A DNA stretch of 64,000 bases from Punica granatum (taxonomy: Eukaryota; Streptophyta; Magnoliopsida; Myrtales; Lythraceae): NCBI RefSeq assembly GCF_007655135.1, contig NC_045130.1, forward strand, positions 3,410,001-3,474,000, given 5' to 3'. The notes beneath the pieces are model-generated. The model was not told the DNA's origin. It saw only the letters and a list, made by a program, of their open reading frames with translations, and did not search any database. Each line of letters starts with the position of its first letter. The first letter of the stretch is position 1. Positions 11,502 to 23,107 of this stretch are shown piece by piece. The position numbers and the translations under genes were made by a program.

Positions 11502-12539
11502 CGTATATATCTTATCATGAGCGGATTGATGATTCCAAGCAATTCTAGACCGCTCTTCTTTTTCTCTCTGTAGTAGAACAGAAGAGGACACTAGGGAAGC
11601 AAATATGGAATCTCTGGTAGTAGCTTTACGTCTGAGGGGTCTCGATCGGTAGAGAGGAGCGCCTCAACTATATTATCCGAAAAAAAGAAGCATCTCCTTC
11701 GACAAGATTATGCTAAACTTGCATGGATATGTACGGCACGTTGAACGGCTTGAAGAGCAGCAAGGGTTTCACCCATAAGAAAATTCTGAGCAATTCTAGA
11801 CCACCCATTTGTTTTAAACGTGCGTTACAAAAAATTAATAGAATAAGAAAAAGAAGCATGTGCATTCCAACTTTTGTTTTAACATAAGAAAATAAATTAG
11901 CATTCACGATTGATAATCTACCCCCACATAAATTTTACTCTTTTTTTTAGGTGTTATTATATTCTTTTAATGACCAATTCAAGAATTTTATTGATTTAAA
12001 AGTCATAGTCGCAAAAGCATTAATTATAAGTTGAATAACTTTCGAGAATAATATAGAGTTGTTTTGAAAGTGTAATGAGAGATTTCATAATTACTTTTAT
12101 TTATAATTTTAAACAGATTTGGTATTTGATGATAGTTTTTGAAACCACAGTCTGGGCCAAAATTATGATTACAAACGTGATTTTCTCAAGCGAGTTAATA
12201 GGTGTTTATGAAATATACTTTTTCTTGTTCTATTTCAAATATTAATAATTGCATTTCTTACTTTCAGCATTTTTAAATTAGTTTCTTCCAAACACTTTAA
12301 CTTATTATGAAATCATCACTTATTTTTCAGTAATTTTGTTTTAGTACTTCTCCGTCAGCAACAGCATTCCCAAACCAAGCCTTAATATAAATGAGGATCA
12401 TTAGACGAATCTTTTTATAGGAACATTTGGTACTTTTACTATCTTTGTCACGTGAATCATGGCAAGTGCACTGTGTAGTGTTAGACTTCTCATTGGAAAC
12501 TAGCTAATATCCACGCATTCCGTGATAATATTTTATTAT
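11502..12539. other. AT-rich intergenic DNA, nothing recognised
   Basis: After the LTR end the composition becomes strongly AT-rich. A short phrase, GCAATTCTAGACC, occurs near 11539 and again near 11791. No coding, RNA or element structure was found. Confidence 0.5.
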
Positions 12540-15512
12540 TTTTTTCTTAATCAAATATAGATAATCAACACATATGCAACGAATAATATAAATATAAAAA
12601 GAAAGATTTATGTACCGCGTAAATATATCACTATAAATTCTATGTGAAAGATGAAATAAGTTAATATTATGTTGGCGAATAAATTCTTACTATAATGTCA
12701 TGAAAAATGCGAATAACATATATAAAGAGAGAGTAATTAACATGTAAACTATAGAGGGATGTCGTGTAGAAATAAAGGCGTGGGAAATAATTAAGCAAAT
12801 AAAATATATATGTATAAAATGTGCATGCCATCTATTCATGGTATGTACCAATGAATGTGAAATAATAACTTAAGGAACTCTTGTAAATTATCGAGAAAAC
12901 TTTTATTCTTTCAAAAAGGCACATAATTATTAATTTTTATCTTATTCAACATTCCTTAAATATGGCATAATAAAATATAGTAAAGATATACTTACCCAAA
13001 AAAAATTACCAAAATTTGAATTGTCAATTAACGCGGAGTTAGGGTTTTAAATTTGCTGGCTTGACACAACCACATTCCGCATCTTAGTTTATATACATTA
13101 TAATTGATGATTAATGGAAGACTTTTTAATTACTATAATGATATTAATCTTTCACCCACTAAATATATATATTTATATATATGAATCATCAAATATGTAT
13201 GACTAAATGAAAATTAATTAATGCTCCACTACTATTACTCTTTTTCCTTTGGTTTGCACTATTTAGTATCCAGAAAATCTCCGAAAATGCAAGGGTATGC
13301 ATAAAGCACAAGCGAAAGAAATTTTTTTTACTAATGTGAAGGAAAGATATATAGAAGGTTAAGAACATTAACTAGATATACTAGTGAATCTATAGGTGCA
13401 TTGCAGATGAAAAAGTTTTTTATCGAATTGTAAAATATACTACTAAGATGCTACAAAATATTCAATTTAAATTTCAATAGAGTAGGAGAATATAGTCATA
13501 TGCTATGACATGGGTACTTATCTTTTTTTTTAGTTTAATTTTTAACTGTACCAAATCAAAATCTCCCAAAGACAAACAAAGAAACATGAATTATGTACTT
13601 AGACGCAACCAAATTCCCATAAGCGAACCAAACATGTTCAGTTTTTAGATTTTCTTTTCTTTTTTCTTTTTATGAGCACCCAGTTTTGAGGCTGTTTTTT
13701 CTTTTGATGAGCACCTAGTTTTGAGTTCTGTCCGATGAATTTTGCAATCCTTGTCCAATTTATTAATTTTTTAACCAATTATTGATAATCAACATATATA
13801 AAACAAATAAATTTAAATTAAAGAATATGTATAAAATAAATATATCACTATAAAATTGTAATTAAAAGATGAAACAAGTGAAAATTATATTGCAAATAAA
13901 TACGTGTGTAATCTTATGAAAAACGTGAATAATATATATACAGAGAGAGAGACAGAGAGATTAAAGTGACATGAAATCTATGGAAGGATGTTGCGTAGGA
14001 GTAGAGGTGTGGGAAATATTACTAAAGCAAATAGAATAGGATTGAAGAGAACATGTACAGCAGTAACAACACTAATAAATGGCCTCAATCAATTACTATA
14101 ATGATTTTAATCTTTCACCCACTAAGTAAATATATATATGAATCATCAAATATGTACCACAGAATGAAAATTAATTAATGCTCCACTACTATTACTCTTT
14201 TTTCTTTGGTTTGCACTATTTAGCATCCATAAAATCTCCGAAAATGCTAGAATATGCATAAAGCACTGAGTGAAAAAAAAGAGTTTATAATTAATATGAA
14301 GGAAAGATATATATAGAAGGATAAAAACATTAACTAGATATACTAGATTTCTAGGTGCATTGCTCATGAAAAAGTTTTTTTATCGAATTATAAAATATAC
14401 TATTAAGATGCTACAAAATATTCAATTTAAATTTCATTAGAATAGAATAATATAATCATATGCTATGACATGCTTAATTATCTTTTTTAGTTTAACTATA
14501 CCAAATCAAAATCTCCCAAAGGCAAACAAAGAAACATGAATTACGTACTTAGACGCAACCAAATTCCCATAAGCGAACCAAACATGCTCAGTTTTTAGTT
14601 TTTTTCTTTTTTCTTTTTATGAGCACCCAGTTTTGAGGTTTTTTTTCTTTGAGGAGTGCCCGGTTTTGAGTTCTGACAGATGAATTTTGCAATCCTTGTC
14701 CACTTTATTAATTTTTTAATTCAATTATTGATAATCAAGACATATAAAACAAATAAATTTAAATTAAAAAATGTATAGAATAAATATATCACTATAAATT
14801 GTAATTAAAAGATGAAACGATCGAGTGAAAATTATATTGCAAATAAATACGTGTACAATCTTATGAAAAACGCAAATAATATATAGAGAGGGAGAGAAAG
14901 AGAGAGAGAGTAAAGTGACCTGAAATCTATAGATGTTGCGTGGGAGTAGAGGTGTGGGAAATATCACTAAAGCAAATAGAATTGGATTAAAGAGAACATG
15001 TACAGCAGTAACAACACTAATATTTATTTGTGATCCACTTGTTCTTTCTTTATTGATGAATTATGACCACTAATTGACCTCAATCAATTACTATAATGAT
15101 ATTAATCTTTCACCCACTAAATATATATATATATATATATGAATCATCAAATATGTACGACAGAATGAAAATTAATTAATGCTCCACTACTATTACTCTT
15201 TTTTCTTTGGTTTGCACTATTTAGTATTCAGAAAATCTCCGAAAATGCAAGAGTATGCATAAAGCACGAGCGAAAAAAAAAAGAGTTTATAATAAATATG
15301 AAGGAAAGATAAATAGAAAGATAAGAACATTAACTAGGTATACTAGTGGATCTATAGGTGCATTGCACATGAAAATTTTTTTTATCGAATTGTAAAATAT
15401 ATTACTAAGATGCTACAAAATATTCAATTCAAATTTCATTAGAATAGAAGATGAAACAAGTGAAAATTATATTGCAAATAAATACGTGTATAATCTTATG
15501 AAAAATGCTAAT

Positions 15513-15551
<39 letters not shown>

Positions 15552-17640
15552 TAAAGTGACATGAAATCTATGGAAGGATGTTGCGTAGGAGTAGTGGTGT
15601 GGGAAATATTACTAAAGCAAATAAAATATATGTATAAAATGTTTATGCCACCTATAAATAGGATACTTGATGCTTAAATAATATCTTGTATCTCAAGGAG
15701 TTCTTGTAAATTATCGAGAAAATTTTTAATTTTTTTAAAACGACATATAATGATATAATCATATATCAATTCATATAAAAAAGAGTATGGCATAACAAAA
15801 TATAGTAAACATTCATTTAACTGAACTTGAAAGGACAATTGACGTGGAGTTAGGGGTTTTTAAATTGGCTTATATGGCACAATCATGTTCCACGTCTTAA
15901 CTTTTATACATTACTATTCTTGAAACCCGTGCATTGTCGGTTGTTCGAACTTTTAACAATCTGCAAGAATACAATTCCAATTTTTGTATGAGAGGAAGAT
16001 TTTCATAGAAAAATTTAAGATTGAAATTAATGAAATAATTGTGAAAATTCATGTACATATTAAATAACATAGAATCGAAGAGTGAGGTGATGGAAATACC
16101 TGAAAATCCTATGTGGAAGGCTCTCGTAGATCGAATGGAGGACTCTTGTTCGCGGGAGGCTAATCAATTTATTTTCACATAAAAGAAGACACGTGGAGAA
16201 TAAAAAAATAATTATTTTAACAATTTGAAGAATTAGTTGAGAAATATATTTTACAACTTACTCAACCATGTAGTATTAGAAAAAAAAAAGTACTAAAGCA
16301 TCTAATATAAATAGAACATATTGAAATTTCATATCAATAATAAGTTTATCACATAATTATAAAGTAGAATAATTGTTTTACAACATGTATGCTCAGAAAG
16401 TGAGGAATTAATGAAACCAAGATTTGCTCATACTAAAAAATTATTAAGAATGTAATTGAAAAATTATTAAGAAACAGTATTTGAATATTTTAGAAGTTTC
16501 TTTTTAAGATCTTTTTTATATTGAACTTATATTTGTGTAAATTATGTTCAACATTTTCATATTATCAATGTTTTTGTTGTTCTCATATTTTTGTGAATGA
16601 AAATACACATGCGGGACTTGCGGGGCCAAATTGATTCGTTTTCTTTTACAATTATTAAATTCATCATTTGTTGTTTATGTATTTATATATAGGTTATTAT
16701 ATTAAATAAGGTGAGTGAGGATACACCAAATCAGGGGTCAAGGAAATAGTCTAAACTCCTACTTAATGGTGGCTTCTCATCGTATAAGTCTAAGGAATCA
16801 AAATTAAATACCTATAATAGATAATGGATGAATGGAGGGCTTCTTAATTATTATATTGACTGATATTAATGGTTCATCCACAATAAAAAATGTGTATCAT
16901 CACATCTATATGACGGAATGAAAATAAATAATACTCCACTACCATTACATTTTTTTTTCTAGCCTGCACTATTTGGTAGTATTGAAAAATACAAAAAGGC
17001 CTGCATAACACAAGCGAGCAGACTAGTTTATTATTAGCGTGAAGGAAAGATATATAGAAGGGTAAGGATATTAAGATATATTAGTAAATCTATACATGTA
17101 TTGCACATGAAAATTTTTTTCACTGAATTGTAATGTATATTACCAAGATGCTAGAAAACATATAATTTAAATTTCATTAGAAAAAGTACTCATACGTTAT
17201 CACATGCTTAATTATCTTTTTATTAGTTTAACATTTTTTTTTTGGGGTGAATTATTTTTTTTGGGTGGATTCATTAGTTTTTTTTTTCCTAGGAAGTAAT
17301 GACGATTCATTCATTACCGAAGAAATGTACATGATAAAATGCTCAGAAACAAAAAATTACAAGATTGAAAATAGCTAGAGTCCTCTAAGCAAACTATATA
17401 GGAAAATAGGTGAAAACACCAAGCAAATTACCTTAAAGTGTATTATTTTTGGTTGGATTCATTAGTTTAACTTTAAAGTGTATCTAATCAAAAATCTCAC
17501 AAAGACAAAGAAAGAAACAAGAATTCTGTACTTTAACGCAACCAAATTCCCTCACGCGAACCAAAGTAAACATACCCAGTTTTGAATTTTGTCCAATGGA
17601 TTTTGTTATCCCTTGTTCACTTTATTCCGGTTCTGTTTTA
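12540..17640 (+). repeat. Diverged ~1 kb segmental tandem repeat, about four copies
   Basis: Three blocks recur in order. Block A is found near 12552, 13785, 14727 and 15448 (phrases such as ATATCACTATAAA and TGTGGGAAATA). Block B is near 13180, 14138, 15141 and 16890 (TCCACTACTATTACTC and GAAAATCTCCGAAAATGC). Block C is near 13510, 14470 and 17200 (GACGCAACCAAATTCCC and GCGAACCAAA). Spacing of B is about 955, 1003 and 1750 bp. The third copy has lost block C: B runs straight into the middle of A at about 15446. The fourth copy carries an insertion in C at about 17230-17450. No coding capacity seen. Confidence 0.7.
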
Positions 17641-18715
17641 CGGGCTTGTCCGGAGCCTTAACCAATCAAAACTTTAAACTATTATTTGCTTTTTCCATAA
17701 AGGGAAAATTAAAAAGGGAAAATTAAAATTGTACTTAGAATAAAGCAATCTGGCCTCTTCTTTTTCCCTTATATGAACGGTTTTCACTTCTTGAGCTTGA
17801 AGATATTCCACTGTAATGCGATGTTGTACCTGGTTTGCTTAAATCGAATCCCTATATTGGTACAACAAGAAAGAATTATTTATAGTGTGTCTGGTTTTTG
17901 AGTTGAGTTAAGTTGAGTTTTGATTTTAATTGGTTTGTAATGATTGTGATTTTGAACTATGAGAAAAAGTGTAAAAAAGTAATGAATAGTTGAAAAAAAT
18001 AATGATTATATTGTTGAATTGTAGAAAAAGTAATGAATAGTTGAGAGAATTTATTATTAAAAATTAAATTGAATGATTAAAAAAATTGAAGAAAAATGAA
18101 AAAGTAATAATTGTGTTGTTCACTTTTGTTATGTAGTGAGTAGAGTTAAAATCTTAAAATCAGATTACAAAATCTTAATTAGGTTAATGCAGTGAGGTTC
18201 GTGAAACTAATCATGTCTTTATGTATGCGATACCAAAAATAGGATATTTCATGGAGATGTTTTGCATGGCATCCCACAGTGAAATATAAACCGATCAACG
18301 GCCTCAAGCCGAGGATTCACACTCTATTTACCATTTGGATTAAGCTCTTATTTGGTATTTCTTTTTGGTTTCGGTTTTGGTTTATGTTTTTAACTTTTTT
18401 GGGGAAGATTTAGAAAATAAAAGCAATTTGCAGCAATAATGGAGACAGTGTTTTGCTTGGTTTGACGCGATTGGTCTTTACCCGTTTAATCAAAATTAAG
18501 ATAATTCCAAAAGATATGGAAATTTGCCCAATACAAGCGAAATGGAGGAGCGCGGTCACCATCTAACTTTATCGTTAACTATTTCAATATAAGTAAATAC
18601 AATATACAATATATAGTAGTGAATTTGAATGTGCGTTATGCATGTGAAGTATTTTTTTTAATTAAGATAAATAATATTAAAATGATAGAACATATTCTCG
18701 TATAGAGATATAAGA
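17641..18715. other. AT-rich intergenic DNA with a possible MITE
   Basis: Between about 17885 and 18190 the sequence opens with GTCTGGTTTTTGAGTTGAG and ends with TTTTAA/TTAAAA-rich phrases that partly reverse-complement the start, as in plant MITEs. The match is loose and no target-site duplication was found. The rest holds nothing recognisable. Confidence 0.3.
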
Positions 18716-18937
18716 GTTAAAGCGCCTTTAAGATACCAACGTATGTTACTTTAAGCGGTTTGATATTTGTTCCGCTTAAGTAAGATTTAGAGTTCAAGTC
18801 CTTATAAATACAGAAAATTCACGCTGTGAAATATTTACCCCTTAATGAATCGACCCAACTCAACTGTTTTAGTCGGGATCCAATTGGTCTTTCGGATATC
18901 AGGATTCACACCGATAAGAGCCTTTAAGATGATCATG
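18716..18937 (+). mobile_element. tRNA-derived SINE, family S1, copy 1
   Basis: It contains a Pol III B-box-like phrase, GAGTTCAAGTCC, at about 18790. A body with AATGAATCGACCCAACTC and an end GGATTCACACCG follow, both shared with copies near 24147, 32374, 41866 and, inverted, 43112. The A-box is poorly conserved. Confidence 0.5.
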
Positions 18938-20986
18938 ACATCAACAATGATAAAATTCTTTGTTATATAAAAATATAAAATTATAATTAATATAATATAT
19001 CGAAAACAATAGAAAAATGCATCATGAGAATATATTATCGATTTTCATGGTATCTATACAAGTGGTTTCGACAATAAAGAATTCAAATATAAACAGAAAC
19101 TGAGAAACATTTAACATAAAAATATTATTTTTCACCTAAATTCTTGCAATAACACCAACACTCTCGATCGAGTGGGGTGATTAAAGAAAAATCCAACAAA
19201 ACCCAAAATCCGGAAACACTTGAGACTCGAATCCGACTGAATTTTACGGAAAGGAAATTGAAATTGATGGAACCTACCCAACCGTCACTTATTCTTAGTG
19301 AAAATTTCTTACATGACCATGTGTAATGTGATACGAAATTATCATAACCGTTCGCTCATGAGCGGAATGCGGGACTCATGGAGTGAACGGCTGTAATTCC
19401 CATGTCATTATATAAGACCCTCTGATTCTTGATAGGATAAAGGGGCGGCGTACTACTTCTGCTTAATAGGGACCGTCACTTAGAATAAGGGAACGGCATA
19501 CTTCACTTTTCCTTATTAGGGAACAGTGGCATATTTCATAGAACACGTGTGGGGTGTTGGGTTATTCTTCCAGTTTACACTCAAAGACGGGTCGGGTGTC
19601 ACTGTTGGGTTCTTCCAATTTACACTTAATTAATAAAAATAGAAGTAAAATAATAAAAAGAAATTTTTTTTAAAGGAAACATTACGTACTACATAGGGAA
19701 CGGCACATTTAATGATAATAAGAGAAATTGGCCCCACCGTCCCCAACTTGTCAATTTGTCTCAGTTGCTTTGCGACTTCTCAATTGAGTTGAAGGGCACA
19801 TTTAGTGAGAATAAGTGAAACTGGTCCAAGCTTGCAAGCTATTGTGGGGACCCCTCATGCTTTTTCCTCCTCATCCTCTTGTTGGATTTGAGATTGGGAA
19901 TCATCCTTTACTGGGAATAGGGTTTGAAAATCCAAAACGTGACAATGTGTCAAAGAATGTTGACTTTCTCATATATGATTGGAGTGCAAGTGAGGCCAGA
20001 ACTGTCAATAATCTCTTATTTATATACAGTAAATATATCCTAATAGGTTATGGGGCCTTATAAAGAAAAGGACTGATGAATTTGTCCACTTCTCTAGCCA
20101 GTGGAAGCTTTATTTGAGAAATATATATTATATATATATATACACACACACTATATTTAGTATGCTTTTCTTTCGTTATACCGTATCCTTAAAATTACCT
20201 TAATCATCAGGAACGAATCTTGAGAATGGGCTATGAAGATCTACCTTGCAATGATTGATAAAAAAATAAAAGTCAATCGGGAAAATACAAATGACATGTA
20301 TATATAAATATATATAATAAATGTTTTACTTGATTGGGAAAACTCTGGTACACTGGCGCACACCAATACATAGAAATCAAGAGTTTTTTCTGCCACTTCT
20401 TGTGATCATTTGTATACATTTTTAATTTTTTATTACATCTCATGAATCTTTTTTGTAATCGGAGAAAAAAACAACTTTACTCAATTTATAGAATAAATGA
20501 TAGAATTTATGAGGGAAAAAACGTTATTAAAAATAGCGATGAAGATCTACCTTGGTATAAAATATCTCTCGAACATGTGTAAGGCAATGAATGGTAATAA
20601 TCTAAAATCGGCTGGGAGAAATAGAAGAAATGTACCTATACATTGGACGCGGAACTCTGTTGGCACGATGCATGATTGAACATATGAGGTTTATAAATGT
20701 TGAAAATATATAGGACACTGTGCAAAGCAAAAAGTACGAAAAGAAAAAGGTAAACAGACATGAGGAAGAGGGTTATCTCATTTTTGGAAAGAAATAAAGG
20801 AGAAACTCCGCGAAGGAGACATGCTTCTATATATAGTGCAATAATATAATATATTATATATATATATGTGTGTGTGCGCGCGCGCGCCGAGAGTCAACTA
20901 TAAAAAGTTTGATCTTCCATCCACCGAAAATTCCAAGGAAGCAGTCAGAGAGGCACTGAGACCCATAACATTTTTTTTGTTTTGTT

Positions 20987-20987
<1 letters not shown>
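18938..20987. other. AT-rich intergenic DNA, nothing recognised
   Basis: It contains simple repeats (TA and CA runs near 20125-20155, and TA/TG/CG runs near 20846-20888). An 82-codon frame at 19815-20063 resembles no protein I know. No element ends were located. Confidence 0.4.

Positions 20988-21041
<54 letters not shown>
20988..21041 (+). repeat. 54-base G homopolymer
   Basis: An uninterrupted run of 54 G follows TTTGTTC and precedes TGTTGG. Such a run can form G-quadruplexes and is very hard to sequence, so its exact length is doubtful. Confidence 0.95.
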
Positions 21042-21042
<1 letters not shown>

Positions 21043-21281
21043 GTTGGTTTGAATATGAGACCCAAAACGTAAAGACGAAACCCAAAAAGAAAAAGGAGGC
21101 TAAAATATGGGAAACATATAAGTTTTGATGCAGAACAAACAGTAAGATATCTAATGTAGCCATCAGTAAATTCTTCTTTACCAGTAATTAATATATATCA
21201 TGAGTAACATCTCCAAGCATGGCATTATTTTTGCTATAAGTTCCAAGAGTAGCAATGGAATATCGAATTAAAGTGTTCAAA

Positions 21282-21519
21282 CAATACATGGTACTATATA
21301 GTTTTGAATACCATCGTGCATATGGCAATGCTTCTTCTGGGGAGCCATTGGAGTCATCTTCTGTGCCTCCTCCTTATTCTTCGGGATTAAATGTTATGCT
21401 CCCCATGACCAAAGTCCTTGCCGTGTAATCTTCTTCAAGGGGATGTTCCGAGTCAAAAAGGGAGTCTCACTCCACTGTCTCTCTGGGAATTCATTTCATA
21501 CTTCTATAAAGAGATAAAA
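21282..21519 (+). pseudogene. Purine permease exon-3 fragment
   Basis: This stretch aligns by eye with exon 3 of the intact PUP gene (25218-25440). It starts near the tract encoding the membrane segment around 'WQCFF' and runs to the sequence coding 'FYKEI'. Small indels break the frame: the phrase corresponding to 'VLAVIFF' now reads through TAA. No exon 1 or 2 was found upstream, so this is a 5'-truncated duplicate. A copy of the ~95 bp repeat follows at 21589, as behind the intact gene. Confidence 0.8.
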
Positions 21520-21588
21520 CACACCACAAAAGTGATCGCGTTGCAGCCATGATAGATTTTAATCTACGAGGTTGGATTCTTAACATAA

Positions 21589-21662
21589 TGCATTTCAATT
21601 TGCCCTATCTATTGGCCGGTTGTGATCGTTCAATGATAGATTTCAACATGTGCCACGAGGAA
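21589..21662 (+). repeat. ~95 bp PUP-associated repeat, single copy
   Basis: It opens with GCATTTCAATTTGCCC and closes with TTTCAACATGTGCCACGAGG. The same unit occurs at 25538, 25632, 26821, 26917 and 26983/32145, always within the PUP cluster. Confidence 0.75.
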
Positions 21663-21689
21663 TAATATCTGGTTTAATGTTAGTTTAAT

Positions 21690-22351
21690 TAATGATGATG
21701 GTGTTCTCAAATTGATGAGCTGTATAACAGAATCAATACCTAAATATTATTATCTATAATTTTGTGATGGGAAGATCAATAAAGAGGAATAAGAGCATTT
21801 AAAATTTTCGGCATATATTCCATCTAAAAAAAGGAGAGAAATACCTATATAGCCTAGGTTTCATACCATAGGTAAGAGAAACATAATTTAGAATTAGGTG
21901 TGTAGTAGAATATATGTGCAAGATCATCATTAGGACCATCATACTTGCCGACCATCGATGAACTGATTGAATTAACCAACCAAAGTTAGCATATTTATAT
22001 CATAACATATGAACAGGAAGAAATAGCATGGTATGTAGACCAAATGACACGATGCAAGCAAGAAATTGGTCAAACTCATTTGTATCATTTAATTTTCACT
22101 TGGACGGAGTGAAATTTGAAAGTTGAAGGGAGAGAGAGAGGAAAGGAGAGAGTGCCTAAGAGAGAAGTGAGTGGAAGGGAGAAATTAGAATAAAAACGGG
22201 TAATATATCAGTTATTTAAATATAAATACCATTATAATTTTATTATATGACTGTAATTAATTATTCTTATTTTTCTATGAGATTTTTCAGAAAATAAATG
22301 TTAAACAAAACATTTTTCTTTTCTTTTCTATTTTTGTAATGGTATAGATAC

Positions 22352-22386
<35 letters not shown>

Positions 22387-22769
22387 CTCCCTATTACAAA
22401 CACAGGTCACCATATGAAATTTTCAGAAATTCACTACGAGTTGTCGAACACTTGGATAATGAAAAGCAAATTATGAAAGTAAAGCAAGGAGAAAATTAAC
22501 CCAAAAAGAAGGCGAGGAGAAAGGCAAATAAAAGTAAAAATAAGAAATTGGAAATCGTGCACTTTATAAGTATTTTGGGTGTAGGACCCAAGCCGAAATG
22601 AATTAAGAAAGCAATCAAGTAATATAATAATGAGGCACAGTGATTCCGACTAAATTTTTTTTTAATGTATACTTTAGTATTCGAAAATTTAATTAAATAT
22701 TCAATGAATATTACTTATTTAATTGAATGTGTAACAAATAATCAAATTGAATATTTGTCAATGATGGAA
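21690..22769. other. AT-rich intergenic DNA with part of a PUP-flanking duplication
   Basis: Phrases at 21718-21850 (GTATAACAGAATCAATACC and CATATATTCCA) recur behind the intact PUP gene at 26290-26440 and again near 35420, so the flank was duplicated with the gene. A GA-rich patch (about 22130-22160) and a TA microsatellite (about 22351-22382) follow. Nothing else was recognised. Confidence 0.4.
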
Positions 22770-22945
22770 TGTTACCTTTTTTTTATTACATACAGAGACT
22801 TATGAATCTAGTACAGTAAAATAAAAATCATAATAGCTAATAAAAGGGCACGGGTATTTCCAACGATTATCGAATATGAAACCTCTTAGTTATCAGGTAA
22901 AAGCATATGTCACCGCGCTACACGCTCTTTGATTGATTAGATGTT
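22770..22945 (-). mobile_element. tRNA-derived SINE, family S2, next to the PUP promoter
   Basis: Read on the minus strand it has an A-box-like stretch near 22905 and a B-box-like TTCGATAATC near 22870, then an A-rich tail. The same arrangement recurs at 32605-32770 and 50430-50602. It ends about 80 bp upstream of the PUP TATA box. Confidence 0.45.
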
Positions 22946-23022
22946 ACTTGACTGTGTAGCATTCACTGTATATTTGCGGGTATATTTGCTCTGCTGTCCC
23001 CGGCCACGTCGTCCAAGCCGTC

Positions 23023-23032
23023 TATATATAAA
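23023..23032 (+). promoter_or_regulatory. TATA box of the PUP gene
   Basis: TATATATAAA lies 76 bp upstream of the start codon in an otherwise GC-richer stretch. This predicts a transcription start near 23055 and a leader of about 50 bases. The leader (TCATCATCACAGGGAGGGG and neighbours) is partly conserved in the decayed copy at 35746. Confidence 0.6.
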
Positions 23033-23107
23033 CACAAGTCGGTTACAGGTAGAGACCATCATCTTCATCATCACAGGGAGGGGTAACTGATAGCTCTCTG
23101 ATCCACA

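Noticed and set aside
19815..20063. 82-codon plus-strand frame in AT-rich DNA
   Set aside because: No family resemblance, no splice context and no duplicate elsewhere in the window.
20866..21163. Poly-glycine and poly-proline frames over the G run
   Set aside because: Pure translation of a homopolymer on either strand.
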